From NCBI GenBank assembly GCA_949152475.1, contig OX424561.1:3038001-3102000 (forward strand): a stretch of 64,000 nucleotides of DNA. The letters are read 5' to 3'. A program made the translations under genes and the position numbers. The notes beneath the pieces were generated by a model that saw only the letters and a program-made list of their open reading frames with translations, searched no databases and was not told the origin of the DNA. Positions 37,513 through 49,284 of this stretch are shown in pieces (the stretch's first letter is position 1; the number at the start of each line of letters is the position of its first letter). The DNA is from Terebella lapidaria. Lineage: Eukaryota; Annelida; Polychaeta; Terebellida; Terebellidae.

Positions 37513-38167
37513 CTGAAATTTCCAAATAATATGGATCAATCCAGCAATCATAAGTACATGTTAGAATAATAAAATGTTATGTCCAGCATAATGCGTCTAG
37601 TTACAGACCATGTTTTATGATGTTACACTGAAAGTAAAGTACATGTGCACCAAGCTATAGCTCACTACAGCAGGACAGAGATCTACTCTTAACATCAGCT
37701 GATCATACACACACTGTCTGTCCATCGATCATATTCCTGGAGCTACACGTGCATTATCTATGGACTGCAGCTGTCACTGTAAAAATGGATATTCTCATGC
37801 ACTTATTTTTATCATGTTTATATGTACCAGAAACCTATATTTGCTTGTACATGTACTTGTAATGTAATGATCTTTTCACGGGTGTTTCAGTTGAAAATCA
37901 TTTCCATTTGAGGTATTCACTGCATCACCACAGGATGCCAAGTTTGTCAGCAGTTGCAATATTTTCAAAATATATGCACCTAGTATTGGGCTAACTAATT
38001 GGGAATGCAATGTATTACAGAACCAGATCATCAGGGCAGATCATGTCATTATAATGACAACATTGGGAGATGCAATTCTCACAGATGCTTCAAAGTGCAG
38101 AATGAATTTCATGAACTAAAATTTTCTATTTTTTAGAATGTCGGATGCCCAATGCCAGTAATCATGG
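37513..38167 (-). other. 5' region or first intron of GNPAT
   Basis: No coding exon recognised. The acceptor TTTCAG at 37513-37518 (minus strand) means transcription starts further upstream, within or beyond the MITE cluster. Confidence 0.4.
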
Positions 38168-38668
38168 TAATGTAAAGCCACAAATTATTTGTGACCTTTT
38201 ATTTTTTTCGCGAATTTTGCGAATCCAATAAAATCTCGAAATTGAATGGTCGCGAAACATTTCTGATGACAATACACATTAGTCTTCAGGGGAGAATGAT
38301 TGCTGTAGATGTAGGTTACACGATACTGGTACTGGTTGTAAAATGAATACCGGGTACTGGTAAGGCTGGAAGCTCACAATGAATAGTCACACATTTAAAT
38401 GATGAGGAGAACCAATGCTCCGAATACTTACTAATATTTGTCAGGACTACTAGATAAGGTACTTGTATGTATATTTAGTAGAGGGGTCTACACACATCAA
38501 TCGGGGAACTGCTAGAATTGCATTTAATATAATAACTCAAATTGAAGGTATATTCAATTTTCTCTTGTATTTTGTTCGAAACGGCCAAAGCGCGAAATTA
38601 AACGGCCGCCAACATGGCCCGATTGCTAAAACGCAAAAATTTGTGGCAGCAAACTGGCTTTACAGTAT
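38168..38668. mobile_element. MITE of about 500 bp with TGTAAAGCCA inverted ends
   Basis: Left end TAATGTAAAGCCACAAATT, right end (inverted) TACTGTAAAGCCAG followed by CCACAAATTTTTGCG. The ends are clear and the interior poorly conserved. Confidence 0.55.
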
Positions 38669-38957
38669 TATAGTATTACATAAATACTGCCGTGTGTATA
38701 AATTGGTATAGCAGATTATTTCCCCGAGGAAGAGATTACTGCGGAGGCGTAAACTGAAGGTAGTAATGTATCCCGAGGGGAATGATAATTTATAAATATA
38801 CGAAATGAACTAATGTTTGCCTTAATTGGTATTCATGGGAAATGATAAGACATAAATATCTACTAGTATTTACACAGAAATATATTTTCAGGAAAAATGT
38901 CACATTCCTCAAATATTCGCTTTGAGAACACAATACTATAGTATATGGACTCAATCA

Positions 38958-39268
38958 GGCCTCATCAAGAGAGTGTAGAATAGAGAGCTGTCACTCCACT
39001 GGCACCATTTTGTATTTTGAACTGTTGGCACTCCTGGCAGATGAAGGCGCCTTATGAATGAATGTTTACTACTATTACTACGACACGAATTTATGAATGA
39101 AAGAACATGTTAGCAAAACGAAATGACGTAACTCACAATAGTTTCTTTGGACGACAAACTACAACAGCGCATTCAGCCGCCAGGATTACAGTGCTCCAAA
39201 AGACAAAATGGTAGACAATGGAAATTTGCAGAGTGACACCTCTCTATTCTACATTCTCTGCCTCATCT
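38958..39268. mobile_element. Foldback element of about 310 bp
   Basis: Inverted arms of about 60 bp at 38958-39018 and 39203-39268 (TGTAGAATAGAGAG against CTCTCTATTCTACA, and GCCTCATC against GATGAGGC). Confidence 0.7.
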
Positions 39269-39347
39269 AGCATGTCTAGGTCAAGCCTGCAGTCATCGTG
39301 GGGATCAATACGCAAAACCTCTCAGCTTAGGGCAGCCTCACCGTGGC

Positions 39348-39992
39348 GGTACAAGTCCGAATCGGAGGTGAAAATCAGAATCGGAGCTGAGAGTTCCGAA
39401 TCGGAGCAGTTTATTTCCGAATCGGAACAGTTTGTCAAGTGAAATTATTATTTTTCCGACCATCATATATTAATAATGATGAAAAGAGAATAAATAGGAC
39501 GATTTAGAAAGCACTGATAATAGAAATATTAGCAAAGTCGGTCGTTTGTCCAGCCTCCTTATTACAACCACTGTTGATAAATTGCTGACTGCTACTCACA
39601 ATTGCGGTAAAAACCTGGGGCCTTTTTCACGAGGAATCTGAATCTAATTTAGTCGACTAAGTTTGGCATTGAGCAATTTGCAAGCATTTGTTTAACGACC
39701 AATATGACAATCCACAAATTACACCCAGCCTACTGCAGTACGCAGATCTATGCCATAAAATCGAGACAAGTTCTGTTTTCCAAAGACAACACGTACGGGG
39801 TTTTCATATAATCAATATAGTGTTGTTGTTTTTTCTTAAAAGTATTTATCTAGTAGGCCTAGTAAAATAGCAAGTAAGAAAATATTGGCATAGATTTTAT
39901 AGCCCAAAACATTCCGATTCGGACATAAACTGTTCCGATTCGGACTTCTAAGCTCCGATTCAGATTTTTAACTCCGATTCGGACTTCTTACG
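39348..39992. mobile_element. Inverted-repeat element with repeated TCCGAATCGGA palindromes
   Basis: The left arm (39348-39437) and right arm (39905-39992) are inverted copies of about 85 bp. Each carries four spaced copies of a 10-11 bp palindrome close to TCCGAATCGGA. The 470 bp interior has no ORF of note. Confidence 0.75.
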
Positions 39993-40157
39993 CACCCCAC
40001 AATGCTATAGTATGGTACACTATAGGAGTATATTCTTAGTAAGTCTACTCTATGCCGGTTATGTCACAAATTGTTATAAATCAGCTGTGGATTAGCCTAA
40101 TGCCCTAACCTACATTAGGCTAGGATGGGTGCGTGGTGTGTTACCTGGTTACTGTGT

Positions 40158-40746
40158 AAGTTACTATACTCGGATTTTTCTAACTCATTTACACTGTTTT
40201 TCGCTAATATTTTTGTGATGCTAAACGCTATCCTTCTATAACTTGGTATACTTCACCTGGGAGTCAAACGGCAATTTGCTACCAAATTTCAGACAGCTAT
40301 CTCGAAAATTGAAAAAGTTGGCAATCTACCCCAATGTTAAATTTAGCCCTATTATTTAATTTTTGGGCCCGCACACAATGTTGTGCATTTTTGGGGTTTT
40401 GTAGCGGAGCAATGTTTCATAATCAACATGTTTGTGTAGAATACACCCCATTGTATCTTCTGGTTCAAAGTTACAAGAATATTTTGAATCCTGATGGATG
40501 TAAACAGGACCAATTCCTCGAATATGCTCATATTCTCGATATCCCGTTTTGGGCTGAAATTTAACATTGAGGTAGATTGCCAACTTTTTCAATTCTCACG
40601 TTAGCTGTCTGAAATTTGGTAGAAAATTGCCGTTTGACTCCCAGGTGAAGTATGCTAAGTTATAGAACGATAGCGTTTAACATCACAAAAATATTAGCGA
40701 AAAACAGTGTAAACGAGTTAGAAAAATCCGAGTGTAGACTACTAGT
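40158..40746. mobile_element. Large foldback element with arms of about 190 bp
   Basis: Arms at about 40158-40353 and 40549-40746 are inverted copies, roughly 90% identical by eye (CACCTGGGAGTCAAACGGCA against TGCCGTTTGACTCCCAGGTG). The spacer of about 200 bp has no recognised coding sequence. Confidence 0.8.
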
Positions 40747-42430
40747 ACTAAGTCGAGTGTGCCACTGTAGTGAGCCTGCACTATCAGCCCAAAATGAATA
40801 GGTTTGCAAAGACAATAGTTCGTACTTGTGCCATAAATATCTGAATATTCGCTCTAGTCTACTTGACACACTTAATTATCGGAGAAAATTTCGCGTGTTG
40901 GTGTTTTTGGGACCAGAAAAAAATGGACCGGAAGTTGTTGACCGGGTACATTTTATGGAAGTGTAAAATCGTCACAATCGATAATTCCGCCATTCGAAAT
41001 GAACTTTGTAGTGCTTGTGATTCTCTGTAGGTTAAATGTGTACCTCAGCAATTGCGGGCAGATAATTTGATAACTAAAGTAAATGGATTAAAAATTTGAA
41101 AATAACAATTCCGTTAAAACATTATAACTAAAACTACCAATGTACAAATGAATATTGGATTAGTCTGGTGTTACAATAATTCAGTATTCTGCTTGTTGCA
41201 TGTCATATTCCTCAGGCCCTACTTCATATATATCACTTCCAAATAGTATTTTGAATGTGGCAGTATTCCATTCTATACTCTAGTACTGCTTGTTTTACTT
41301 GCTCAATTTTGTGTTCAATTCAACTGTTTGATTACTATTTGTGGCTTTATGTTATTACATAAAATATAATTCTATATCCAGTTCTGAAATTTGCAAGGGT
41401 TTGATTTCAGTCACATTGCCATAGAATCAGCAAAAAAGAGAATAAATCCACTGCAAATAAAAGTGCATTTTCATTATCAATCCCAACTGTCTCTCCATGA
41501 AAATCTCTGAAGAACATCTGAGATTTGTCAGTGCTGGTAAAGAACGACTCCAAGTGATGTGTTCGGGTCAACAGATATGCTGTTATACTATGTACCTCAC
41601 AGAAAGAACGATACTTTTAGCAGCTAATATTCACACAACCACAGAGCCACACAAGGAGCTGCATAAAAGCTACAGTTACAAACTGAATAGAATCTACCAA
41701 TGTTTGTGAATAAAATCAAACATGCATGTAGTATATAAGCACACAATAGGTTTATTAGATGGGATACAAAACAAACCAAATTTTATATCGACAGCTTAAT
41801 AGAAATAAAAAATTATGTTCAAATTAATATATTAAACATGTAAATTCACTACTATCATATCATCATAGCTGACATTTTACTTCATAGATAAATATGTCCT
41901 CAACCAACAGAATATACTGGTAAAAATTTTGTAAATGAGAAAATCTAACCAATTTCTTTTCTAAAACTGCACAATATCACCTTCCGAGTGGTATTGAGCA
42001 AACCGGGGTTTTAAAAGGACGAATACAGTCAGCACTATAAACACATGATAAAGCTGGAAACGAGCAAATTCACTAGTAGCATCATTCTAATGAGTTTTAC
42101 TGATACAAGATGCAAATAGCAATGTACCACCTATACTTTCTGCATACTTTACTGTAAAACATTTTGTCAGAGTTTTACAAACTTAAATTTGTTTAAAGTA
42201 AGTACATGTAACATTATCATGATCAAAATGCAATAGGACAAAAATTTGACAAGTGGTAAATTGTTTTATCACTTTCTCAACATAATATAACAGTGCAATT
42301 GGTGCATGTACATGGTATGTGCTAGGGCCCATTCGGGGTTCGTCCTAACCTTATAAGACCATGATAAAGTGGTATACTGTGATATCTGAATGATATAATT
42401 TAACACAAACTGCAAATAAAATTTGATCTA
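40747..42430. other. AT-rich intergenic DNA
   Basis: No gene. AATAAA on the minus strand at 41751-41756 is a candidate polyadenylation signal for the ALDH1L gene, about 1.7 kb past its stop. Confidence 0.35.
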
Positions 42431-42935
42431 TACTGTAAAAGTACTAATTTTCGCGCGGTACTTATTTCGCGTATTTCGCGGTAAGGGTAGATCCGCGAAA
42501 TTAAATACCTCGCTAAAATAAGTCTCCCGCGAAAATTAATTTTGAGGTTTGTGGCCGTCCATAGCACAATACGCTGTTGCTAATCATAACGTGCAGAATT
42601 ACGTCAGTTACAGTGCCCAGATACCGGTCGCTAGCGTCTGCATGGCACGTGCTTGAACTTGGTGCCGATGACATCTGCACCAAGTTCAAGCTTTTGCAGA
42701 CTAAGCATGACTTGTTTGACGTTTGTGTTTAAAATTTCAAATAAAATCTGATTTGATTTCCTGTGACTTTCCATTTCTCACACCAATTGCATTGATATAC
42801 TGTGATGTCCATCAACTGCAAATTCTTTACGCGATTACTGGCAATCACTGAACCGCGAAATTAAATCCCCGCGAAATTGCCTGGGGGTAAAATCCGCGAA
42901 ATTTAATACCCGCGAAAAAAAGTGTTTTTACAGTA
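42431..42935. mobile_element. MITE of 505 bp with TACTGTAAAA ends and CGCGAAA motifs
   Basis: Starts TACTGTAAAAGTACTAATTT and ends in TTTTTACAGTA. Both sides are dense in CGCGAAATTAAAT or its inverse. The ends resemble those of the MITEs at 14730, 18226 and 38168, which suggests a common transposase. Confidence 0.7.
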
Positions 42936-43498
42936 TCTCAACATATACAAAATACTCCTGCTCTATCTGGCAGCGACACTCAGCAAACAACACAGGTGTA
43001 GCAGGTACGTTTGTGAAATATGAGACCAAAAAATATTGCAACATCACATTATCAGGGATATAATTTACACTGGTATATTTCTCATGAGGAGTTTGAGATT
43101 CACACCACGGTACACAGATGAAATCAATCAAAATGCACTGCACAGTAACCAGATCATAGTATCTCTATTTTTATCAAATGTCCAGCTTAAATGTTTTTTT
43201 ACATAAGCATATAAACATATACTGGCATATACAGAAAATTTGGAAAACAAAAACAAAACTGGAAGAAAAACAACAACAAAGAAACACATGATTATGTCTG
43301 TACTAGAAGCATTGCGGAAGAATATTACACCTCTATGTAAACTGGCACTTAAAGTAGACTGCTTGCTTACACAATTCCCTAAATTTTTCTCCATGAGTGC
43401 TTGATATGTACACAAAATGTGACAGATTACAGAGGTGCAATAATCTCAAAAGGCTCCACTGCACCGATACATATCAGCGAATGTCCCCAGCTGCTGCT

Positions 43499-46264
43499 CT
43501 AATACTCAATGGTGACAGCCTTGGTCTTGAGGTATTCATTGAGTGCCTCCTCACCCAGATCTTTGCCGAAGCCAGACTGCTTGAAGCCTCCAAATGGTGA
43601 AGCCACGTCGGTTTTGTTGTATGTGTTCACGAAGACAGTGCCAGCCTCCAGGTTGTCGGCCACATACAGAGCTTTGTTGATGTCTTGAGTGAAGACTCCG
43701 GATGCCAGGCCATACTCTGTGTTGTTCGCCCGCTCGATCACGCCTTCCACGTCACCATCACTGAAGCGGGAGATGACCATGATTGGCCCAAATGACTCCT
43801 CAATGGCGATGAACATGTCATCCTCTACTTCAGTGAAGATGGTGGGTTCCAAGAAGAGGCCTGGTCTCGCGACCTGCTTGCCCCCGTAGACGAGCTTGGC
43901 TTTCTGCTCCATGCCTGTCTTGCAGTAGTCTAGGAGACTCTCCAAGTGGGCTCGATGGTTCTGTGGGCCGTGGTCGGTCGCTCGGTCCAGTGGGTCCCCA
44001 ATCTTCATCTTCTGTACCTCCTCAATAACACGACTCACAAATTCATCGTGGATCGAGTCCTCCACGAACAGGCGGCCGGCCGCGATACAGTTTTCTCCCT
44101 TATTGAAGAAAACACTGCTTAAACCGTAGCGCACTGCTCGGTCCAGGTCACAGTCATTGAAAATAATCAGCGGCGACTTTCCACCGAGTTCCAGCGAGAC
44201 TTTCTTCAAGTTGCTCACAGCACAGCTTTCCATGATGGTTTTCCCAACTGGGGTGGACCCAGTGAAGCCCATCTTGCGGACAAGAGCGTGGTCAGCAATG
44301 GCCTGTCCAACCACGGAACCAGAGCCGGGAACAATGTTAATGACTCCATCAGGGAATCCGGCTCTTGCTGCAAGTTCACCAAACTTTAAAGAGGTCAGTG
44401 GTGTGACCTGAGCGGGTTTGAGAACAACTGAGTTGCCAGCAGCGAGACAGGACGACATCTTCCACGCCAACATCATCAGGGGATAGTTCCAAGGTGTCAC
44501 AATGCCGCAGACTCCGACAGGGTCTCGCTTGGTGAATGTGAGATTTTTGTTGGGCCGCGCATGGTTGATTGGGATGGTCTTGCCCTGTATCTTGTCACAC
44601 CATCCAGCGAAATAGCGAAATGTGTCAACAGACATGCCAATGTGGGTTTTCAGAGCAAGCGTGTAGACAGCTCCACTGTCCAAAGTTTCAAGAGTCGCCA
44701 GTTCTTCCTTGTTCTGATCCATCAGGTCAGCCACTTTGTACAGGAGGTTGCCTCGATCGCGAGCATTCATTTTCCCCCACTCGCCTTCTTTCAGCGCTGT
44801 GTGGGCTGCATCCACAGCGTAATCGACATCTTCTCTTGTGCCCTTAGCTACTTTGCATATCACAGACTCATCGGTGGGGTTGATGGTATCAAATGTGTTG
44901 CCATCTGATGCATCAACAAACTCGTTGTTGATAAACAGCTGGTTGGGGAACTTGAGCTCCATGTTGTTGGCTTGCAAGGTTACAGGGTTGTAAGTGAATT
45001 CTTTCTTCATCTCAACGCCTCTGCTCCGAAGAACAACTTGTCGCACGAAAGCATCAAATGTCGTAGCCTTGTAAACATCATCATTTTCAAGCTGCACACC
45101 ACTGCACTTGGAGCGGACTTCTTCAATCAGTCTCACAACTTCCATTGATCCAGCTCCCATCTTGAAGAAATCAGTATCTGCCTCAATGTCGGTCGTGCTC
45201 AGAATTCCTGACCATATTTCTTTGATGCTGTTCTGCATTTCGAATTCCCCGTCTGTCAGTTCCAGCTCCACTTCGTCCTCTTCTTGTCCGTATTTGGAGG
45301 CATCTACCATCTTGCCGCTCTCATATTGAAGCTGGCCAACATTAACAGCTTTGCCATCCTTTCCAAACACGACCATGCCGTCTCGGTGGACGATTGCTCG
45401 GCGAGACATTCCTGGGATGGTGACCTCTGTACCCCTCGGTATCACAGACCTCTTCCAGACCTTGGAGCCAAACATGGTGATTCTCTCCCCATCGATTTCA
45501 GTCCAGGCTCCCGGAACCTTGTCACATCCTCGTATAAAGTTGTGAAGCTCTTGGCCAGATCGATCCCAGTTTATTTTAGCAAGGTCTTTCTTCAGGATTG
45601 GGTCATACGTTGCACCGTCTTCAGTTTGTGTGATTTTAGGGGCTTTTCCATCAGCAACCAGCTGCACAGCTTCACCCATGGCTTCAATTCCAACAGGATA
45701 CAAGAACCTGTTATAAATACTGTCTAAAGTATCCCCTTGTAAAACATCGCAGGAACGCTGCAACAAAATTGGACCAGTGTCAAGTCCGTCATCTGCCCAA
45801 AATATCGTGAATCCTGCTTTCTTGTCGCCCTCGATAAGTGTCCAGTTGATAGCTGATGCTCCACGATGTCGCGGGAGGATAGAAGGATGGTAGCAGATAG
45901 ACTGATGCTTCGGGTGATTTATAACTTCCATTGGTATGAACTGCGAGCAAAAAGGCAGTACATTGAGATCTGCGCCCACAGATTTGTACTGCTCGACCAC
46001 TTCGGGCAGTGACTGGCCTTTCTTGCGCCATTGCTTGAACTTGAAAACTTCAACACCGTCACCGGACGCAGTGGTAGCTAGGGGATCGGCCCTCCCTTGG
46101 ATATCTGGGATCGTGAATACACCAACAATTTTGTGTTCCTGTGCTCTCAGCAACTTGTAAACTTCTGCGCCGAATTGACTCTGGCCAATGATGGCTATTT
46201 TCAGTTTGTCAAGATATGCACGCGACGTTGAAAAACGCCGGACGTTTGCAAAGCGATGAAGCAT
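43499..46264 (-). CDS. ALDH1L2: 10-formyltetrahydrofolate dehydrogenase, mitochondrial ALDH1L2 type, single exon
   Basis: Converts 10-formyl-THF, NADP+ and water to THF, CO2 and NADPH. One uninterrupted frame from ATG at 46264 to TAG gives 921 aa; an in-frame TTG just upstream is followed by a stop, so this is the first ATG. Domains: presequence [17 protein letters not shown] (basic, no acidic residue); formyl-transferase/hydrolase domain (about 20-330) with [10 protein letters not shown] (His126) and [10 protein letters not shown] (Asp162); carrier-protein domain with GAGSMEVV (Ser373, phosphopantetheine site); aldehyde dehydrogenase (about 440-921) with LELGGKSP (Glu692) and GENCIAAGR (Cys726). 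These residues lie 19-20 positions beyond His106, Asp142, Ser354, Glu673 and Cys707 of rat cytosolic FDH, so the difference is the N-terminal presequence. No introns in 2.77 kb, unlike its neighbours: possibly an old retrocopy that stayed functional. Confidence 0.95.
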   Translation of the reverse strand: MLHRFANVRRFSTSRAYLDKLKIAIIGQSQFGAEVYKLLRAQEHKIVGVFTIPDIQGRADPLATTASGDGVEVFKFKQWRKKGQSLPEVVEQYKSVGADLNVLPFCSQFIPMEVINHPKHQSICYHPSILPRHRGASAINWTLIEGDKKAGFTIFWADDGLDTGPILLQRSCDVLQGDTLDSIYNRFLYPVGIEAMGEAVQLVADGKAPKITQTEDGATYDPILKKDLAKINWDRSGQELHNFIRGCDKVPGAWTEIDGERITMFGSKVWKRSVIPRGTEVTIPGMSRRAIVHRDGMVVFGKDGKAVNVGQLQYESGKMVDASKYGQEEDEVELELTDGEFEMQNSIKEIWSGILSTTDIEADTDFFKMGAGSMEVVRLIEEVRSKCSGVQLENDDVYKATTFDAFVRQVVLRSRGVEMKKEFTYNPVTLQANNMELKFPNQLFINNEFVDASDGNTFDTINPTDESVICKVAKGTREDVDYAVDAAHTALKEGEWGKMNARDRGNLLYKVADLMDQNKEELATLETLDSGAVYTLALKTHIGMSVDTFRYFAGWCDKIQGKTIPINHARPNKNLTFTKRDPVGVCGIVTPWNYPLMMLAWKMSSCLAAGNSVVLKPAQVTPLTSLKFGELAARAGFPDGVINIVPGSGSVVGQAIADHALVRKMGFTGSTPVGKTIMESCAVSNLKKVSLELGGKSPLIIFNDCDLDRAVRYGLSSVFFNKGENCIAAGRLFVEDSIHDEFVSRVIEEVQKMKIGDPLDRATDHGPQNHRAHLESLLDYCKTGMEQKAKLVYGGKQVARPGLFLEPTIFTEVEDDMFIAIEESFGPIMVISRFSDGDVEGVIERANNTEYGLASGVFTQDINKALYVADNLEAGTVFVNTYNKTDVASPFGGFKQSGFGKDLGEEALNEYLKTKAVTIEY

Positions 46265-46956
46265 TTTGATCAAAGCTCACAGGTTTCAGAAACAAGACGA
46301 TTGCTATCGAAAACAAATGGGTTTGTTCACTTGGCACACACCACGAGATCCGACCTATTCAGGACACTATGGAGCGACAAATGAGGCAAAATTGTTTTAA
46401 ATCTAGCCTGTGTGTGGTCTTATACGAGCCACTAAATCTACCGTAGTATAAAACGGATTTTACATCATTTTTGACTAAATAACTAAGATACACATCAACA
46501 GTAAATCTGGTGATTTCAAAGCAAATGGAATAGCTATAAACCTATCGAAATATAACGAACTGCAAAGTCCAAATAATCGTTTGCGTTTTTCAAAAATGGC
46601 GTTTGGTATTTCCATAAATATTCATCTGACAGATTTGCGCTGACAACATCAACCGGTTAAGTTATTTGTGGGACGATGCATTTTCTGATAAATGTAGGGT
46701 ACAGTGTAAAAAGAATTGGTTGAAATACGACTGAAAAGACAAGGAAGTATTATATATTCTGTTTTATCCCATGATCTGCTGGAACGGAATATATGGAGAT
46801 AAAACATGAATTGACACATTAAATGTGATTATCCATGTGGAGGCAACGAAATTATGACTGCTCCCATTGAGATCCCTTTGGCCTTTGGGTCCATCCTTCA
46901 GGTCCACTCTGGAAAAAACTATTATGTGAAATGAAGAGAAATTAGTGTCGTAAGAA
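46265..46956 (-). promoter_or_regulatory. 5' flank of the ALDH1L2-type gene
   Basis: No coding sequence. It should contain the promoter and 5' UTR; a noncoding 5' exon is possible. I see no decisive motif. Confidence 0.3.
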
Positions 46957-47893
46957 ACACTGTACGGAAGGCGTTATCTATGTGAATGAGAGCGCTGTGA
47001 TTTTGGGGTGGGTGGAGGTGAATATCATGAGTTATGGGGGTTGATGTTGCATGATTTGAGGTGAAACACGTCGGAGAGACGTGTAAAATAATAGTCATTA
47101 ATATGACGTTTGTCCATAGAACTCCATTTTTGTCAGGCCTTTGTCCTCTGAACCAAGCACCCAAATAAGTACATGAAGCATATATCATTACGTAATATGC
47201 AAACGATTTGTGGTTGTTATTAACTAATTAAAATATCACTATTTAGGCCTACCCATTATTTGTGTTGATTATCACTCGTTTCACATATTCTGTCATTATC
47301 AGGTCTTGTGTTATGAGATGGTTAGGCCTAATTAACAGGTTAAAAATAAGTGGGCATAGAATGCAGATATATGACTGTCTTGATAACATGAAATGTTGTT
47401 GATGATTTGTGGTTAGTCCTTGTTAATTTGTGGTTAACACACCGCAAGTAAATCATAACATTAACTATTATTTCGGAGGTGGGGGGGGGGGAGGGGCTTT
47501 TAGGTGGACGAATACCGGGAAATACTGATAGATTCCACGACAAATAAACTTCACTTCAATCAATTTAGCATGTCACTCATAAAATGCCCCTAAATATATA
47601 TATGTACTGTTCATGAAGATTAATTGCTTTCCAACTCTATTGGTCATGATTCTTACGGTTTTCCCAATCATATGGAACATATTTACAAAGATTTTATTCT
47701 TATACAATGAGTAGCGCCTACATATATGTGTACGAAATATAGACTGCAAATAATGGCATATTTTAGTTTGAAAATGGTGGTTTTCTAATAAATTACGTGT
47801 TTCACCTCAAATCACCCAACATCAACCTCCCATCACTCATGATATTCACCGCAAATCACGGCGCTCTCACATAACGGCTTCCATACACATGAT
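46957..47893. mobile_element. TIR element of about 0.94 kb with arms of about 100 bp
   Basis: The left arm (46957-47078) and right arm (47793-47893) are inverted copies (GGTGAATATCATGAGT against ACTCATGATATTCACC; GATTTGAGGTGAAACACG against CGTGTTTCACCTCAAATC). There is no transposase ORF inside. It lies about 700 bp upstream of the ALDH1L2-type ATG. Confidence 0.75.
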
Positions 47894-49284
47894 ACAGTGA
47901 GAAAGGTGTTCCGTCAAAGATATCTCGCAAGTGGCCAAGAAAGAACTCATCAAATTCACTCAACGTAATTGGGTTGCAATATATATCCGTGACGCCATAT
48001 GATTCTCACAACTCGTGTGTAGAATATCAGGCCTAATTATATGAATGATTATGATAACATCTGTGAACTGTGAATACATGATCACGGAATGCAACGGTTA
48101 TTCCAATGATATTTAGGGCTTTTTCCCTCCTCTTCTTTTCACTTTTTGGTTTTCGTATGATGACTCGAGACTGCCTCGGCGAATTTCGAAGAATTTTCCA
48201 CCAGCTGTCACACATTATCACAGATGAACCCTACTGTTTTGGATCCGACTCTGAGGTACCATCTGTGAGGCTGACTCTTCTGTCGAATGGTTTCTGGATG
48301 ATAACTCAAAAAGAAATTGCTCGATCTACACTGCTGAATCTTGACATACAAAGGTTGTTTTAGTGTCAGAGAAGAAACATATATTGATAATGGGGGCAAT
48401 GGGTCTAATGACCTTTGATCCAAAGCTCGGATGTAATTTAGGTTAGTCATCCTTGTGGGCAATTGATGATCTCAAAAACGATGCGACGCAGCATGGCTAC
48501 CAACATTACTTAACTGTCCTTTAATCCTCGGAATTACCTTTTCTCGTAATATCTCTTCCAACTTCAATAAGAGGGAGTTGTCAGGTGTAGTTCACTTTAT
48601 GGAATGGCCAGCTTTGGCTCATCGATTCAACCAGAGCCAGGTTACAGTCCGTCCGGAGCGAGTCCGGCCGTCATACATCACATCATAACACATCACCATC
48701 ATCATCACCAACATCATATACAACATGCATAGTACATAGTTATGGTAATGTAGCCGTGTGCGGAACCTGAGATGCCATGGGAGCGGCACCACAGAACTCG
48801 CGCACGTGGGCATGTTGCTGGCCAGCCTCGCCGACGGCACTGCCGCAGGGATAGAACCCTGGACAGCCCGACGGTCTGCCAGAGCCTGTGCCGCACCATC
48901 CCAAGTGGGAAGAAACTGGTGATCCACAGGGCCCCCGAGTCAGCAACGGTCTCCCCCACCTGGGCCCCCTATGGAAGTCGTCCCTGAGGCCCGACGGGCC
49001 TTTACGTGAACAGAGACAAGGAGCTCATGGCGTGAGCTCACCTGTCGTGCTCACCTGTCGTCTCTGAGACAACTCCGGCCACACAGAATGTGACCACAGT
49101 ATTCATGCTAGAGGCGAGAGCATGAGAGATGACGTAAGCAGCCAGTGTTCAGTATAGTGGATAAGAGGATTAGAGGGCGTTGCCGAGGCAACGAGTGCTT
49201 CGAGCTGTAGCGATCAAAACAAAGGCGGTAAAACTAGAATGTTTAAGAAAGACACCTGCCGCGATCGTTGGGCAAAATCGCCAC
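47894..49284. other. Intergenic stretch, GC-rich at 48750-49080
   Basis: No recognisable gene. The part at 48750-49080 is clearly GC-richer than its surroundings, with overlapping short ORFs on both strands and no known domain. It may be a piece of an unrecognised repeat. Confidence 0.35.

Noticed and set aside
39131-39200. 5' coding exon of GNPAT (ATG with GTGAGT donor on the minus strand)
   Set aside because: It lies inside a foldback element and its phase does not fit the exon at 37512-37417.
46265-46273. Three-residue longer start (TTG) for the ALDH1L2-type protein
   Set aside because: TTG is an unlikely animal start and a good ATG follows three codons later.
48619-48987. Gene in the GC-rich patch
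   Set aside because: Four overlapping ORFs on both strands with no family resemblance; the effect of GC content on stop frequency explains them.
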